Below, one piece after another: positions 9,912 through 20,300 of a stretch of 64,000 bases of DNA. The notes beneath the pieces were generated by a model. That model was not told the origin of the DNA. It did not search any database and saw only the letters and a list, made by a program, of their open reading frames with translations. Position numbers and translations under genes: made by a program. Source of the stretch: Euryarchaeota archaeon UBA23 (GTDB taxonomy: Archaea; Thermoplasmatota; Poseidoniia; Poseidoniales; Thalassarchaeaceae). Where the stretch lies: the NCBI GenBank assembly GCA_002498725.1, contig DAIJ01000017.1, forward strand, positions 1 to 64,000, given 5' to 3'. The stretch's first letter is position 1. Every line of letters begins with the position of its first letter.

Positions 9912-9928
9912 TTTAACTCGTTAAATAA
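9912..9928 (-). promoter_or_regulatory. Candidate leaderless promoter of srp54 inside an inverted repeat
   Basis: On the minus strand TTATTTAA (9921-9928) sits 19-26 bases before the srp54 ATG, the spacing expected between an archaeal TATA box and a transcription start at or near the start codon. It overlaps the inverted repeat TTTAAC-TC-GTTAAA (9912-9925). The region also separates srp54 from the divergent gene at 9965. Confidence 0.35.
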
Positions 9929-9964
9929 CCGTGGGACTGAAATTAGGGATGCCATAGGAACTTC

Positions 9965-10741
9965 ATGGTTGGAGCGCCTATACCGATGTGGCAGATGCAA
10001 ATCGCATTCGCCATAGGTCTTGCTGGGATCTATATTGGTTGGCGTGGAAAACTTGCTAAAATGACAGGTTTCTATGACTTGTCAGGAGCCTTCAAAACAC
10101 TAATTGCTGGAATAATTGTAGGTGCAATAGCTGCATCTCTAATAGATGGTTTAATTCTTGCACAGGTAGCACAAGAAAAGGTCAATATTATTGATGCCTC
10201 AGCTATCTCTTTAATTATCGCATGTGCTGAATCCGCATTTGCTTTATTCATACTTGGAAGACCCAAAACAGTAGGTCTAAGGGCCAGTGCGCCTTATGGC
10301 TGGACCTTTGGACTAGGATACGGCGCCATGCGTTCAGCACATCTAAATGTAAGGCTTTTTGAAATGGATGGATTCCATCCACTTAATATTTCAATTGCTA
10401 TTCTAATTAGCATAACAACTTGTGTAGGTCATGCTATGATTGCTTCATGGCAAGGTTCTAAAATTGTTGAACATGAGAGGGCTAGGACTTTCTTCACATC
10501 TTCATTTGTCAGAGCAGTATTGATTATTGGCACTGTCCTTTCTGTATTTTTACCTCTTTTGATAATTTTATTAGTGCCTGCAATTCCATTACTTTGGAAT
10601 TATTCACAAAAACAATGGCTAACTTCAGGAATGACGCCTGCTGCGGCTCAAGCATATCGTAGAACTATTCGAGGATCTAGTAGACATGAGTATGCAGCAG
10701 CTACTAGGAGACGAGGTCAAATAGTTTCAGAGGAAGAATAA
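9965..10741 (+). CDS. Uncharacterised polytopic membrane protein
   Basis: I do not recognise this 258-residue protein. It has roughly six or seven membrane segments (near residues 10-26, 42-65, 77-98, 104-122, 140-160, 180-212) and a basic, arginine-rich cytoplasmic tail from about residue 215. Polar or charged residues within or beside helices (an AES in the third segment, GYGAMRSAH in the fourth, GHAM in the fifth) recall intramembrane enzymes or carriers, but no PrsW, rhomboid or CAAX-protease motif is complete. It is divergent from srp54. Confidence 0.6.
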   Translation: MVGAPIPMWQMQIAFAIGLAGIYIGWRGKLAKMTGFYDLSGAFKTLIAGIIVGAIAASLIDGLILAQVAQEKVNIIDASAISLIIACAESAFALFILGRPKTVGLRASAPYGWTFGLGYGAMRSAHLNVRLFEMDGFHPLNISIAILISITTCVGHAMIASWQGSKIVEHERARTFFTSSFVRAVLIIGTVLSVFLPLLIILLVPAIPLLWNYSQKQWLTSGMTPAAAQAYRRTIRGSSRHEYAAATRRRGQIVSEEE

Positions 10742-10837
10742 TTTCAATTGGATAACTCAATTATGGTCATTCTTTGACGGTTAAATGGTTTTGAAGAGGT
10801 CAGAATTATATCCCAAGTTCAAAGGGAACGGATCGAA

Positions 10838-12256
10838 ATGCGAGTCATTATCGCAGGTGCCGGTGAAGTCGGCAGGGGTGTAGCGGCTGCTTTGCGTGCT
10901 GAAAAGAGGCAAGTTGCTTTGATCGATCCCGACCCTGCGGCTATAAATGAATCACAATCTCTCGACTGTCTTTTGGTTACAGGAAGTGCATTATCTCGAG
11001 AATCCCTACTTCGTGCTGGAATAAATGACGCGGAAATAATGGTGCTTTGTACGAATAATGATGAAATCAATCTATTAGGTTGTTCTTTTGCTAAGCGAGT
11101 GTACGCAGAATCAGTTGGCGATAGAGGCACTAGAGGACTAATAACAATTGCAACAGTTAGAAACCCCAAATTACTTGACAATCAAAATGGAGCAGGCCCA
11201 CTTGAAAGATGGACAAGAGCAGACCACATTGTTTGTGCTTCTGATGATATTGTCAAACAACTTTCTGCTGGATTACTTGCCCCCTCTATCAATGAAATTT
11301 TACCATTTGGAGATAATGCTTGGATTTCAGTTGCTGAAGTCATGCCCCATTCACCTTTAATTGGGAAATCCATGGGGGAGGTTTCTCAATGGATAACCAA
11401 TATACCGTCTATTTACGCATTTAAATCAGATTCTAAGGATGGCAAACTATCTACTGGTAAAGAGATAATCCAGGAAGGTGATTTACTTTGTTTTGTATCA
11501 GGCTCTACAGAAGAGTTTCTCAATATAACTACAGGAGTAGGTCTTCAAGATCCAGTTTGGCCCGAATCTCCTTTAGTAGCCATTTTTGGAGCATCACAGT
11601 ATGGGGTTAAATTAGCTTCCCATTATTTATCCCAAGGTGCAGAAGTAGTAGTAGTGGACCCAGATCTTGATGCCGCAAATGAGTTAGTTGGTTCTTCAGT
11701 AGGCAATAGTAAGCGTCTTGATGTAATACATGGAGATCCACAGGACGAAGAATTGCTAAAGGAGTTAGGAATAGAGTCTCATGACCTTGCAATTGCTGCT
11801 TTAGGTGATGATAACCTCAATATTGCAATTTCAATGAGTGCTAAAGACAAGGGAGTACCTAGAACTGGCTTAATTCTCAAAGATAGAGCATTGGTTGAGG
11901 CGGTTCATCGAATTGGTATTACCAGACCAGTTAGTAGGAGATATGTAACAGTCATTTCAATTCTTAAATCAATCCATATGAATGTGCCAGGGGCCTACCA
12001 ATTAATTCCTACAATACCGAATATAATTTCAATTTCAGCTAATCTGAGTCACAAATCAGATCTAGTAGGTCGAACCATAGAAGATACAGAAAAACGCCTT
12101 TCTTGTCGAATAGTAATGGTTGAATGTGAGGATGAAGATGGTCTGATTAAAATTTTGTCGCCGGATAATGTCGATACATTATCCGCTGGAAATAAGGTTC
12201 TAATCTTCCTTCAAAGAGACGATCTGAAGAGAGTTGAAAAGGTGTTGGAGATTTGA
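10838..12256 (+). CDS. trkA: Trk potassium uptake regulatory subunit TrkA
   Basis: TrkA is the cytoplasmic nucleotide-binding gating ring of the Trk potassium uptake system. The 472 residues form two RCK units in the bacterial TrkA layout: a first Rossmann fold (VIIAGAGEVGRGVAAAL), a TrkA-C domain, a second Rossmann fold (VAIFGASQYGVKLA) and a second TrkA-C domain. The ATG at 10838 follows a TATA-like AATTATAT near 10805. It is followed 22 bases later by trkH, its membrane partner, so both are surely one operon. Confidence 0.93.
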   Translation: MRVIIAGAGEVGRGVAAALRAEKRQVALIDPDPAAINESQSLDCLLVTGSALSRESLLRAGINDAEIMVLCTNNDEINLLGCSFAKRVYAESVGDRGTRGLITIATVRNPKLLDNQNGAGPLERWTRADHIVCASDDIVKQLSAGLLAPSINEILPFGDNAWISVAEVMPHSPLIGKSMGEVSQWITNIPSIYAFKSDSKDGKLSTGKEIIQEGDLLCFVSGSTEEFLNITTGVGLQDPVWPESPLVAIFGASQYGVKLASHYLSQGAEVVVVDPDLDAANELVGSSVGNSKRLDVIHGDPQDEELLKELGIESHDLAIAALGDDNLNIAISMSAKDKGVPRTGLILKDRALVEAVHRIGITRPVSRRYVTVISILKSIHMNVPGAYQLIPTIPNIISISANLSHKSDLVGRTIEDTEKRLSCRIVMVECEDEDGLIKILSPDNVDTLSAGNKVLIFLQRDDLKRVEKVLEI

Positions 12257-12278
12257 TTTTCTCTTGGGGTGCAGAACT

Positions 12279-13850
12279 ATGCGCTGGGATGTAATCGGAC
12301 TTGTAATTGGTTGGACTCTACGAATTTTTTCGTTTCCTCTAATATTCGTTGGATTTTATTCTTGGTGGATCGGAGAGGGTATTGATTTTATCATCAGAAC
12401 CTATGCTATAACATTTATTATTGCTCTGATCGCAAGTCAAAATTTAATTCGTTATGGTAATAATAGTCGATCGAATAATCAGGCACTTAGGGATAGAGAA
12501 GCATTTGCCGCAGTTGCATTAGCCTGGCCTCCTATTGTTCTGTTAGGTGCAATTCCGTTTTGGTTGGGGGGGATGTTCTTTGGTCCTTTCGAATTCTATA
12601 CCGAAGAAGCAAATTTCACTCAATTATTACAGGGGTCTCTACATTCATGGTTTGAATCGATGTCGGGATTCACTACTACTGGTGCTACTGTAATTGACTT
12701 TAGCACAAGTCCTAATTGTACAATAGACGTTACAGATTGTATTGCATCTCAATCACAATCTCTTCTTCTCTGGCGGAGTCTTACTCAATGGTTGGGTGGT
12801 ATGGGGGTAATTATGCTAGGATTGCTAATTTTATCTAGAGTTCTAGGTGGAGGCATGTCTCTTGCTAAAGCGGAACTCACAGGTCCTACACTTTCTCGTT
12901 TAGGGCCTACGTTACAGTCTACTGCACGTAGACTTTGGTTAATCTATACACTATTGACGATAATTGAGATGGGTGCATTATACTTCATAGGAGGTATGGG
13001 TGCTTTTGATGCTGTAAATTATTCTTTGACCACCCTGCCATCGGGTGGTTTTGGAACAAGCGACAGCGGTATAATGGGTTTTGAATCCGCTATTATTGAA
13101 TCAATACTTATTGTATTCATGCTCCTTACATGTATAAATTTCAGCATCCTTAATCTTATTATTTTGGGTCGTTCTTCTGAAGCATTGAAAGATGAAGAAC
13201 TCAAATCTTATCTTCTTATTCTTTCAGTTGCTTGGTTAGCAATGGCATTCAATATTTATCGCTCTGGACCAGAAAATCTAGATTTACTTGAGTCTATAAG
13301 ACATACACTATTCCAAACAGTGTCCATATCTAGTACGGGTTATTCTTCTACTAACTTTGCTAATTGGCCAGTTTTCAGCCAATTTGTTTTACTATTGCTT
13401 ATGATAATTGGTGCATCAGCTGGATCAACCGGTGGTGGTTTGAAGGTACTTAGAATCAGAATATTATTTGAGTTAGCAAAGCGAGAAGTTGTTAGAATTA
13501 TTCAACCACGTAAAGTAATCGCTATCCGCTTTAACGAAGAGGTGATTGAGGAAAGAACCGTTTGGATGGTTCTAGGAATGATTAGTTCTTGGGCTGTAAT
13601 CGTTACTGCTTCTATGCTAACGTTTTCTCTTTTCGAACCATCCTTGGAAATGAAGGATGTCCTTTCAGTTTCTATCTCACTTCTAGGTAATACAGGACCT
13701 GCATTGGGTGCTTTTGGTCCCACAGCTACTTGGGCCTCTTTGAGTGAACCTTCAATGTTCATAGCTACATTACTAATGTGGCTTGGACGTTTAGAATTAC
13801 TTACTGTTTTAGTATTACTTCATCCCAGAACATGGTCGAGATTAGAATGA
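12279..13850 (+). CDS. trkH: Trk potassium transporter TrkH
   Basis: TrkH is the potassium-translocating membrane subunit of the Trk system. The protein is 523 residues from the ATG at 12279; a longer frame to 12234 would overlap trkA and lacks the family's normal beginning. It has about ten to twelve helices and the repeated filter loops, for example SGFTTTGATV, TLPSGGFGTSD, SISSTGYSS and LLGNTGPALG, each with the conserved glycine. GASAGSTGGGLKVLR is the family signature near the third and fourth repeats. It ends convergently with rfcL, overlapping by nine bases. Confidence 0.93.
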   Translation: MRWDVIGLVIGWTLRIFSFPLIFVGFYSWWIGEGIDFIIRTYAITFIIALIASQNLIRYGNNSRSNNQALRDREAFAAVALAWPPIVLLGAIPFWLGGMFFGPFEFYTEEANFTQLLQGSLHSWFESMSGFTTTGATVIDFSTSPNCTIDVTDCIASQSQSLLLWRSLTQWLGGMGVIMLGLLILSRVLGGGMSLAKAELTGPTLSRLGPTLQSTARRLWLIYTLLTIIEMGALYFIGGMGAFDAVNYSLTTLPSGGFGTSDSGIMGFESAIIESILIVFMLLTCINFSILNLIILGRSSEALKDEELKSYLLILSVAWLAMAFNIYRSGPENLDLLESIRHTLFQTVSISSTGYSSTNFANWPVFSQFVLLLLMIIGASAGSTGGGLKVLRIRILFELAKREVVRIIQPRKVIAIRFNEEVIEERTVWMVLGMISSWAVIVTASMLTFSLFEPSLEMKDVLSVSISLLGNTGPALGAFGPTATWASLSEPSMFIATLLMWLGRLELLTVLVLLHPRTWSRLE

Positions 13851-15359
13851 ATCCAATGAGAATTGAGTTGATTGGTCATTATAATTATCTTTTTCAATAA
13901 TTTCTTTTTCAATCATTTCAAAAGATTTTTTTTCCATTTTCTGCTCAAATTCTTTAATGATATTTTTCCCTTCTCTTGATGATTTTGGGATTCCATGAAG
14001 GGACAAATGATCATTCACATTAAGTCCCAATTTCAAAGAAAGAGAAAAATCCTCTGGATCTCCATTGAGTTTTTCATCATGAACTGCTAATAGGTATGGC
14101 CAGATATCTTCTCTAATCGCTGCTTTACTGGATCCAATTGATTCTGCTAAGGAATCAATAACATTCGAATTACGCCAAGTTTCCCCCCCTCTCCTTAAAA
14201 AATTAGGAAATGCAAGATAGGGTGGCGGCCCGGAGTCTTTCGTTTTTCTAGATGCTACTGCCTGAGAAGTTAGTACTGATCCCCAATACCAACTTCTATA
14301 TGCTCTATTAGTGAATTTAGTTGCAAGAGATTTGTCTGCTAAAATCATAGCATTAGAAATTCTTTCCAGAGAACTAATATCAAAAACGGATTGATTATTC
14401 CATGCAAACCATGCTAGCATTTCTTCAGGGTCTTTATCAGTATTCATTAACATAATATTAGCATCTTTGCCAGATCTAGATTGATAAATATCTTTCATCG
14501 CTGAGAACACATCAACCTGAACATCACGTCCTGAGACTTTCATTAGTTCTCTGACTACTTTCGCCCCAATATGTCCCTCTGATATTGCGCAAATTGCTTG
14601 CAAATCTCTGATTAGAGCCCGTAGATCTCCAGGATTATCGTGTATTAGAATCTCAATTGCCTCAGGGTCCATACTCATTGCTTCGCCATCCAACACTCTA
14701 TGTGTTATCTTCCTCATTTCTGCCTTCCCAACTCGTTTGAATTTGATGTTTTCAGCCAGTCTCATAACCCTATCTCTATTCCTTCTCCATTCACTCCCTC
14801 TTCCCCATAATCTCATCGGATCATTACAAGTCATTATGATTGGGTGTTCAGTTTTTTTTAGTAGGTTCAATAACTCTGCTTTGCCACCTGAATCGCCTTT
14901 TATCGATAACTTATTTTCTTCTTCTGGAGAAATGATTTTATCAATTTTTTCCTCACTTAATTTACCAAAACCTCCGGAGAGGTGATCAACTTCATCTAGC
15001 AGAATTATTGTCTTAGATTTTGTCGAATTATTGGAGGAGAATGATGATAGTGAAATATGCTGAGAACCTCTTGTAGCCGCCTTTCTTATTGCAGCAGCAT
15101 TTCTTTCTTCTGAAGCGTTTAGTTCTATAATATTCCATCCGTTCTCACTTGCTATGGCTTTTGCAAGAGTCGTTTTACCAACGCCTGGTGGTCCTGAAAG
15201 CATCAGTCCTTTCTTATCTGGTTTCTTCCCATCAATCCATCTTTTTAGCCACTGAGCAATCATACGCATTTGAGATTCGTTTCCTTCCATCATAGAGACT
15301 TCTCTTGGCCGATACTTCTCGGTCCAATCATCAACCTCTTCGCTGCTACTCACATCCAT
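13842..15359 (-). CDS. rfcL: Replication factor C large subunit
   Basis: RfcL, with RfcS, loads the PCNA clamp onto DNA. The 505-residue protein has an AAA+ core (Walker A GPPGVGKTTLAK, Walker B IILLDEVDHL) in the first 230 residues, then the lid and collar regions. The C-terminus is QFSLDSF (residues 499-505), a good PCNA-interacting box QxxLxxF placed at the very end, as expected for RfcL. The region before it is lysine- and glutamate-rich. Its neighbour upstream is glyS on the same strand, 50 bases away. Confidence 0.93.
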   Translation of the reverse strand: MDVSSSEEVDDWTEKYRPREVSMMEGNESQMRMIAQWLKRWIDGKKPDKKGLMLSGPPGVGKTTLAKAIASENGWNIIELNASEERNAAAIRKAATRGSQHISLSSFSSNNSTKSKTIILLDEVDHLSGGFGKLSEEKIDKIISPEEENKLSIKGDSGGKAELLNLLKKTEHPIIMTCNDPMRLWGRGSEWRRNRDRVMRLAENIKFKRVGKAEMRKITHRVLDGEAMSMDPEAIEILIHDNPGDLRALIRDLQAICAISEGHIGAKVVRELMKVSGRDVQVDVFSAMKDIYQSRSGKDANIMLMNTDKDPEEMLAWFAWNNQSVFDISSLERISNAMILADKSLATKFTNRAYRSWYWGSVLTSQAVASRKTKDSGPPPYLAFPNFLRRGGETWRNSNVIDSLAESIGSSKAAIREDIWPYLLAVHDEKLNGDPEDFSLSLKLGLNVNDHLSLHGIPKSSREGKNIIKEFEQKMEKKSFEMIEKEIIEKDNYNDQSTQFSLDSF

Positions 15360-15409
15360 ACTCTAAACAAGGAGCCTCTTGAAGATTCTTAGTCAAAAGG
15401 TACCTAATT

Positions 15410-17110
15410 TTAGAAAAGAGAATCCATGGTCTTATTTCTAAGATGTCCAATCAAATCTCCAATTTCAGCGCGAATCTGTACTTGATCATCTCTTCTTCTG
15501 ATAGTAACACTACCATCTTCTATTGAAGTATGATCTACTGTTATAGCCCAAGGAATTCCTATTTCATCAGCTCTTGCATATCTTCTTCCTATGGATTTGC
15601 TAAAATCAATTTCTGATCTTATGTTAGGGATCGAATTGATTTGTTGTGCGTAATTTTTAGCGAGATCTCCCATTCCATCTTTGTCAAATAGTGGTAGAAC
15701 TATGCAATCAACATTAGAAACTCCCTTTGCAAGTCTCAGATATGTGTATGGTTCACCTTCCTTCTGGCTTTCTTCATATGCATGATCAAGTATGTGCCAA
15801 ATTATTCGATCTATACCAAAAGCAGGTTCAATTACATGAGGAGTGAACCATTCACCATTTACAGTAATAGTTTCTAGACGCCTTTCAACCATATCAGCAG
15901 TTATTGTAATTGTCCTTCCATCAGAGAGTTTCAAATCAAATGGTATTTTTTCAGGTAATTTTTCCATTTCTTCAATAATTGAAGCAACTTCTCTTGCATC
16001 TGCACGCAGCATAGGGCCTATTACAGAGCCGTTAGGGAATAGTTTTTCTTTTTCCTCAACCTTCGGCTCTTCAAAATTTCTCCATGCACGCAGAGTGCTG
16101 GTTTTAGATGATTTTTCATGACTCTCTAAATCGTGACAAGTCCTATTTGCTATACCTACACATTCTATCCAGCCATATTCGCCGTATATCTCACAATCCC
16201 AACAATCGGATGCATAATGAGCCATTTCATTATTAGCATGCTGCCTAAATCTTATTTTATCTGAGTTAATTCCTACTTTAATTAGAAAATCCCAAGTTCT
16301 GGATAAGAACCAAGCTACAGTCGGATGTCGTATTATATTCTTATCTAGTGCTTCTGCAAAACTGATTTTCTTTTCTCCGGAATACTCGCTCTGTGGATCA
16401 GGTATCAAAGTGACGACTTCACTTCCTCCAGAATACATTGGTGGGTTTTGAGGATCTATAAAATACTCTAATTCTGCCATATTGAATTCCCTAAGTCTTA
16501 CCATTCCTTGTCTTGGACTAATCTCGTTTCGATAACCTTTGCCAGTTTGTATTGCTCCGAATGGTAATTTTTGTCTAAAATGGCGATACAGTGATGGAAA
16601 TAACATAAACATACCTTGAGCGGTTTCTGGCCTCATGTATGCAGTTCTTCCAGAACTCATAGCACCTAATCTTGTGCTAAACATCAAATTCATTGGACTA
16701 CTTGGTGTCCATTCTGATTTAGAACAAGATGGACAAATTACACCGTTTGCTAATATCTTATCAATCTCTTTCTTATCCATTGTCTCAGAATCATCGCCAA
16801 CAATATGATCTGCTCTAAATGCAGAATTACAGGACTTGCATTCGGTCATAAGATCATTGAATTCACCAACATGTCCACTGGCTACTAGAACTTCTTCCGG
16901 AGTGATAGTGGGTGAATCAATTTCAACTATATCTCCTTGGCTTAGCCAGTGATCAATCCAAATCTCTACAACTCTTCTTCTAATAGATGCGCCAACAGGG
17001 CCATAGTCAATTAGACCAGAGACTCCTCCATATATTTCGAAAGCAGGAAGCACAATCCCTCTTCGCCTGAGCATTGAACTCAATCTATCGAGTCGCCTGT
17101 CCTCACTCAT
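15410..17110 (-). CDS. glyS: Glycyl-tRNA synthetase (class II, archaeal/eukaryotic type)
   Basis: This enzyme charges tRNA-Gly. The 566-residue chain has class II features: motif 2 in FRQKLPFGAIQTGKGYRNE followed by REFNMAELEYF, and motif 3 near GVSNVDCIVLPLF with AFGIDRI just before. A pair of CxxC sites (near residues 87 and 126) forms the zinc insert. The C-terminal anticodon-binding domain ends with a typical IRRRDDQVQ segment. The length is the usual one for the alpha-2 archaeal enzyme, not the bacterial alpha2beta2 form. Confidence 0.95.
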   Translation of the reverse strand: MSEDRRLDRLSSMLRRRGIVLPAFEIYGGVSGLIDYGPVGASIRRRVVEIWIDHWLSQGDIVEIDSPTITPEEVLVASGHVGEFNDLMTECKSCNSAFRADHIVGDDSETMDKKEIDKILANGVICPSCSKSEWTPSSPMNLMFSTRLGAMSSGRTAYMRPETAQGMFMLFPSLYRHFRQKLPFGAIQTGKGYRNEISPRQGMVRLREFNMAELEYFIDPQNPPMYSGGSEVVTLIPDPQSEYSGEKKISFAEALDKNIIRHPTVAWFLSRTWDFLIKVGINSDKIRFRQHANNEMAHYASDCWDCEIYGEYGWIECVGIANRTCHDLESHEKSSKTSTLRAWRNFEEPKVEEKEKLFPNGSVIGPMLRADAREVASIIEEMEKLPEKIPFDLKLSDGRTITITADMVERRLETITVNGEWFTPHVIEPAFGIDRIIWHILDHAYEESQKEGEPYTYLRLAKGVSNVDCIVLPLFDKDGMGDLAKNYAQQINSIPNIRSEIDFSKSIGRRYARADEIGIPWAITVDHTSIEDGSVTIRRRDDQVQIRAEIGDLIGHLRNKTMDSLF

Positions 17111-17310
17111 GTTAACGAACAGGGGAATAGATACTCGTCTTTCAAGCCATCCTCAAAAAAGTATTAATTAATTCAGAATTAAGACCTATTCTTATTTTCC
17201 AAAATCTAACTTATTACATGAAAAACGTTCATTTCGATGAAATTTTTGTTTGTTCTACCATTACATTATGCAATAGTTACGAATAGAAGTATTCATTTAC
17301 GTAATCAATC

Positions 17311-17333
17311 CGCTGTACTAGACGTAGTACGCG
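17311..17333 (+). promoter_or_regulatory. Nine-pair bulged inverted repeat touching the Lhr ribosome-binding site
   Basis: CGC-T-GTACTA (17311-17320) pairs with TAGTACGCG (17325-17333) around a GACG loop, with one T bulged. The Shine-Dalgarno GGTGA (17333-17337) and ATG (17342) follow at once, so a folded mRNA would hide part of the ribosome site. As DNA, GTACTA-GACG-TAGTAC is also a symmetric operator candidate. Regulation of the helicase is inferred. Confidence 0.45.
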
Positions 17334-17341
17334 GTGAAGTA

Positions 17342-20300
17342 ATGCCTAGAATCGAGTATCTAAAGGACGCTTGGGAAACTGAGCAGTTACTTGAGAGCCT
17401 TTCACCCCCAGTTAGAAATTGGTTTAAGGATAAATTTCCTGATTTTACAGACCCACAAAAACTTGCCATACCACATATACTTCATGGGGAACATTTACTT
17501 CTTTGTTCTCCAACAGGATCTGGTAAAACCTTAACTGCATTTTTATCAATAATTGATGACCTAGTTAGGAAGTCTTTAGAAGGGGGGCTAGAGGGTCATG
17601 TACACTGTATTTACATTTCACCAATCAAGGCTTTAGCAAATGATATACAGAAAAATCTGATTGGACCACTTACAGAAATACGTGAAAAATACCTCCCAGG
17701 TCGAGCCAAAGAAATAACAGTTGGTTTGAGGACGGGAGATACACCTCAGAAAGAGCGAGAGAGGATGCTACGAAAACCACCTCACATTTTGATAACAACA
17801 CCAGAGTCTTTGGGTCTCGCCTTAGCATCAAAGAGATTTAGACCCCTTCTCAGTGAATTACGTTGGATGATTATTGATGAAATGCACTCTCTTGTACCAA
17901 CTAAACGTGGAACACATCTTTCCTTGAGTCTATCATTGATGGACAGTGTAATCGAGTCAGAGGTTCAGAGAATTGGAATTTCAGCAACTATGGAACCACT
18001 TGAGGATGTTGCTGAATTTTTAGTATCAAGTGACTCTAGAGAAGGTGAGGGTGAACAACAAAAAGTCTGCATAGCAAAAGTTTCTGGTTCAAGGAAGCTT
18101 GATTTAGATATAATATTACCAACTCCAAGATTTTCTTCACTACCTGTTAAAGAAATTTTAGAACATAACGTAGACAGGATAAAGGAAATTGTCGAGGCAC
18201 ATACAACGACATTAGTTTTCGTTAATACAAGACAAATGACCGAAACTGTGGTCCAAAAACTGAAGATTGCGGGCACAGCAGGAGTTGAGGGGCATCATGG
18301 ATCTATGGATAAGGCAATCCGCCTTGATGTAGAACAGCGATTAAAGTATGGTAAATTAAGATGTGTGGTTTCTTCATCATCACTAGAAATGGGTATAGAT
18401 ATTGGTTCTGTTGATTGTGTTGTCCAGGTAGGTAGTCCCGGTTCTATAGCAACTGCACTCCAAAGAATAGGACGTGCTGGCCATCAAGTTGGAGGATTGC
18501 CGCGTGCTCGTCTATTACCTACTTCCCCCCAAGATCTTCTTGAGATTGTGGCTTTACAGAATGGGATATTGCGAGGTTCAATGGATCTTTTGAAATTCCC
18601 TCAAAATGGATTAGATGTTTTAGCACAATTTTTGATAGGGTTAACTATAATACAAGAATGGGATATTGATGATGGATATGAATTGGTGATTAAATCTTGG
18701 CCATATAGAAATCTACCTTATGATGATTATATCGAAGTTTTGGATTTGTTAGAAGAAGAACGCAGGATATGGGTAGATTGGGAAGAGAATAGATTTGGTA
18801 AAAGAGGCTACGCTCAAATGGTTTATTTCACAAACATAGGTACTATAGCTCCAGACAATAATTATCTCGTTTTTACTGCTGATGGGACATTAGTTGGCCA
18901 ATTATCAAGTGGTTTTGTTGCAAGTTTGCGTAATGGGGATGTATTTCTTCTTGGAGGTTCTACATTTAGAGTTTCAAGTGTTCAAGGAACACGGGTAAAT
19001 GTAACATCTGCAACTGGTTATAGACCAACTATACCCTCTTGGGCTGGTGAAGCGAATAGCAGAACAAATGAATTAAGTTACGAAGTCTTAGACATTTTAG
19101 AGAGGTCTGCAGTTCAGAATAGGTTAGGGCGTGACATAAGACCCATCCTTACAGATGTTTATGGCTTGAATAAACCAGTTGCAAACTCTTTGGCTAATTA
19201 TCTGGATGAACATTGCGCTACTACTTTTCAAGTTCCAAGTAAAGACAGAATTATTGTAGAACAGATAAAATCATCTCCCTTGCCAACATATATTGTTACA
19301 ACTTGTAGAGGAAGGGCATTTAATCTAGCATTAGGTTATCTTTTCGCTGGCATTGCTGTTCGAGATAATATAATTATCAATGAGATTTCTTTTGATGAAA
19401 ATGGATTTATGATTAAATTAAGTCATGAAGTTGAGATTAAGAAAATTCCTGAATTATTCAGAGACGGTTCAAGTCGTGAGGTCCTAACTAGGTATATGTT
19501 GGATTCACAATTATTCGCCAAGAGGTTTAGAGAAGTGTCCAGCCGTAGTATGCTGAACCCTCGCCGAATAGGTGCGGATGAAGTAAGTCCCAAACAGTTT
19601 CAAAATAAGGCGGAACAAATTCTCAGAAAACATCGTCAAATGGATGACTCGGTCTTAATCAGAGAAGCGATGAATGAGATAATGAATATGGATCTTGAGA
19701 TGAATGAATTATCTGATTTCATTACTAGAATGGATGATGAAGATGTTCGTATTGTTCATCGTAAAGTCAAGATGCCTAGCCCCTTAGGTATGACTTTATT
19801 CATGTCTTCATTTGAAGATTTACTAAGTTTACGAACTAGGGCTTATTTGATCAAAGACATTGATCCTGAAATACTACGTCGTCTATTAGGTGCTCGTTCT
19901 CTAGCTACAGATCTTGATAGAGAGAACCTCTCTAAATATTATCAAGACAAAGTCGCTATACCCGATTCGGCAATTGGTTTATTGCGATTAATGGATATGG
20001 GTGGGGGTTTAGAAAAATCATTAACACACCCACTTTACAGTGAGAAATTAAAGTCAGTAGATCTTGAAACAATAGAATCTTGGGTCTATGAATTAGCAGA
20101 AAGGGGATTAATCACAAAAGTCCGTAATACAGGGCATAATCAGATTGACGACAAATGGTTTTCAGAAAGGATGGCCGGAGTTCATGGTACATTGGGTTGT
20201 CTTGCCGTTTCTGGAGCCTCTGAGATGGAGGATCTTAGGGGATTATACACGGGCGGGCTAACTTATGAAATGGGTATCAATTTTAAGTCTGGGAAACCAT

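Noticed and set aside
17237..17341. Extra 35 residues at the Lhr amino end
   Set aside because: No ribosome site, no similarity to the family start, and the inverted repeat and GGTGA point to ATG 17342.
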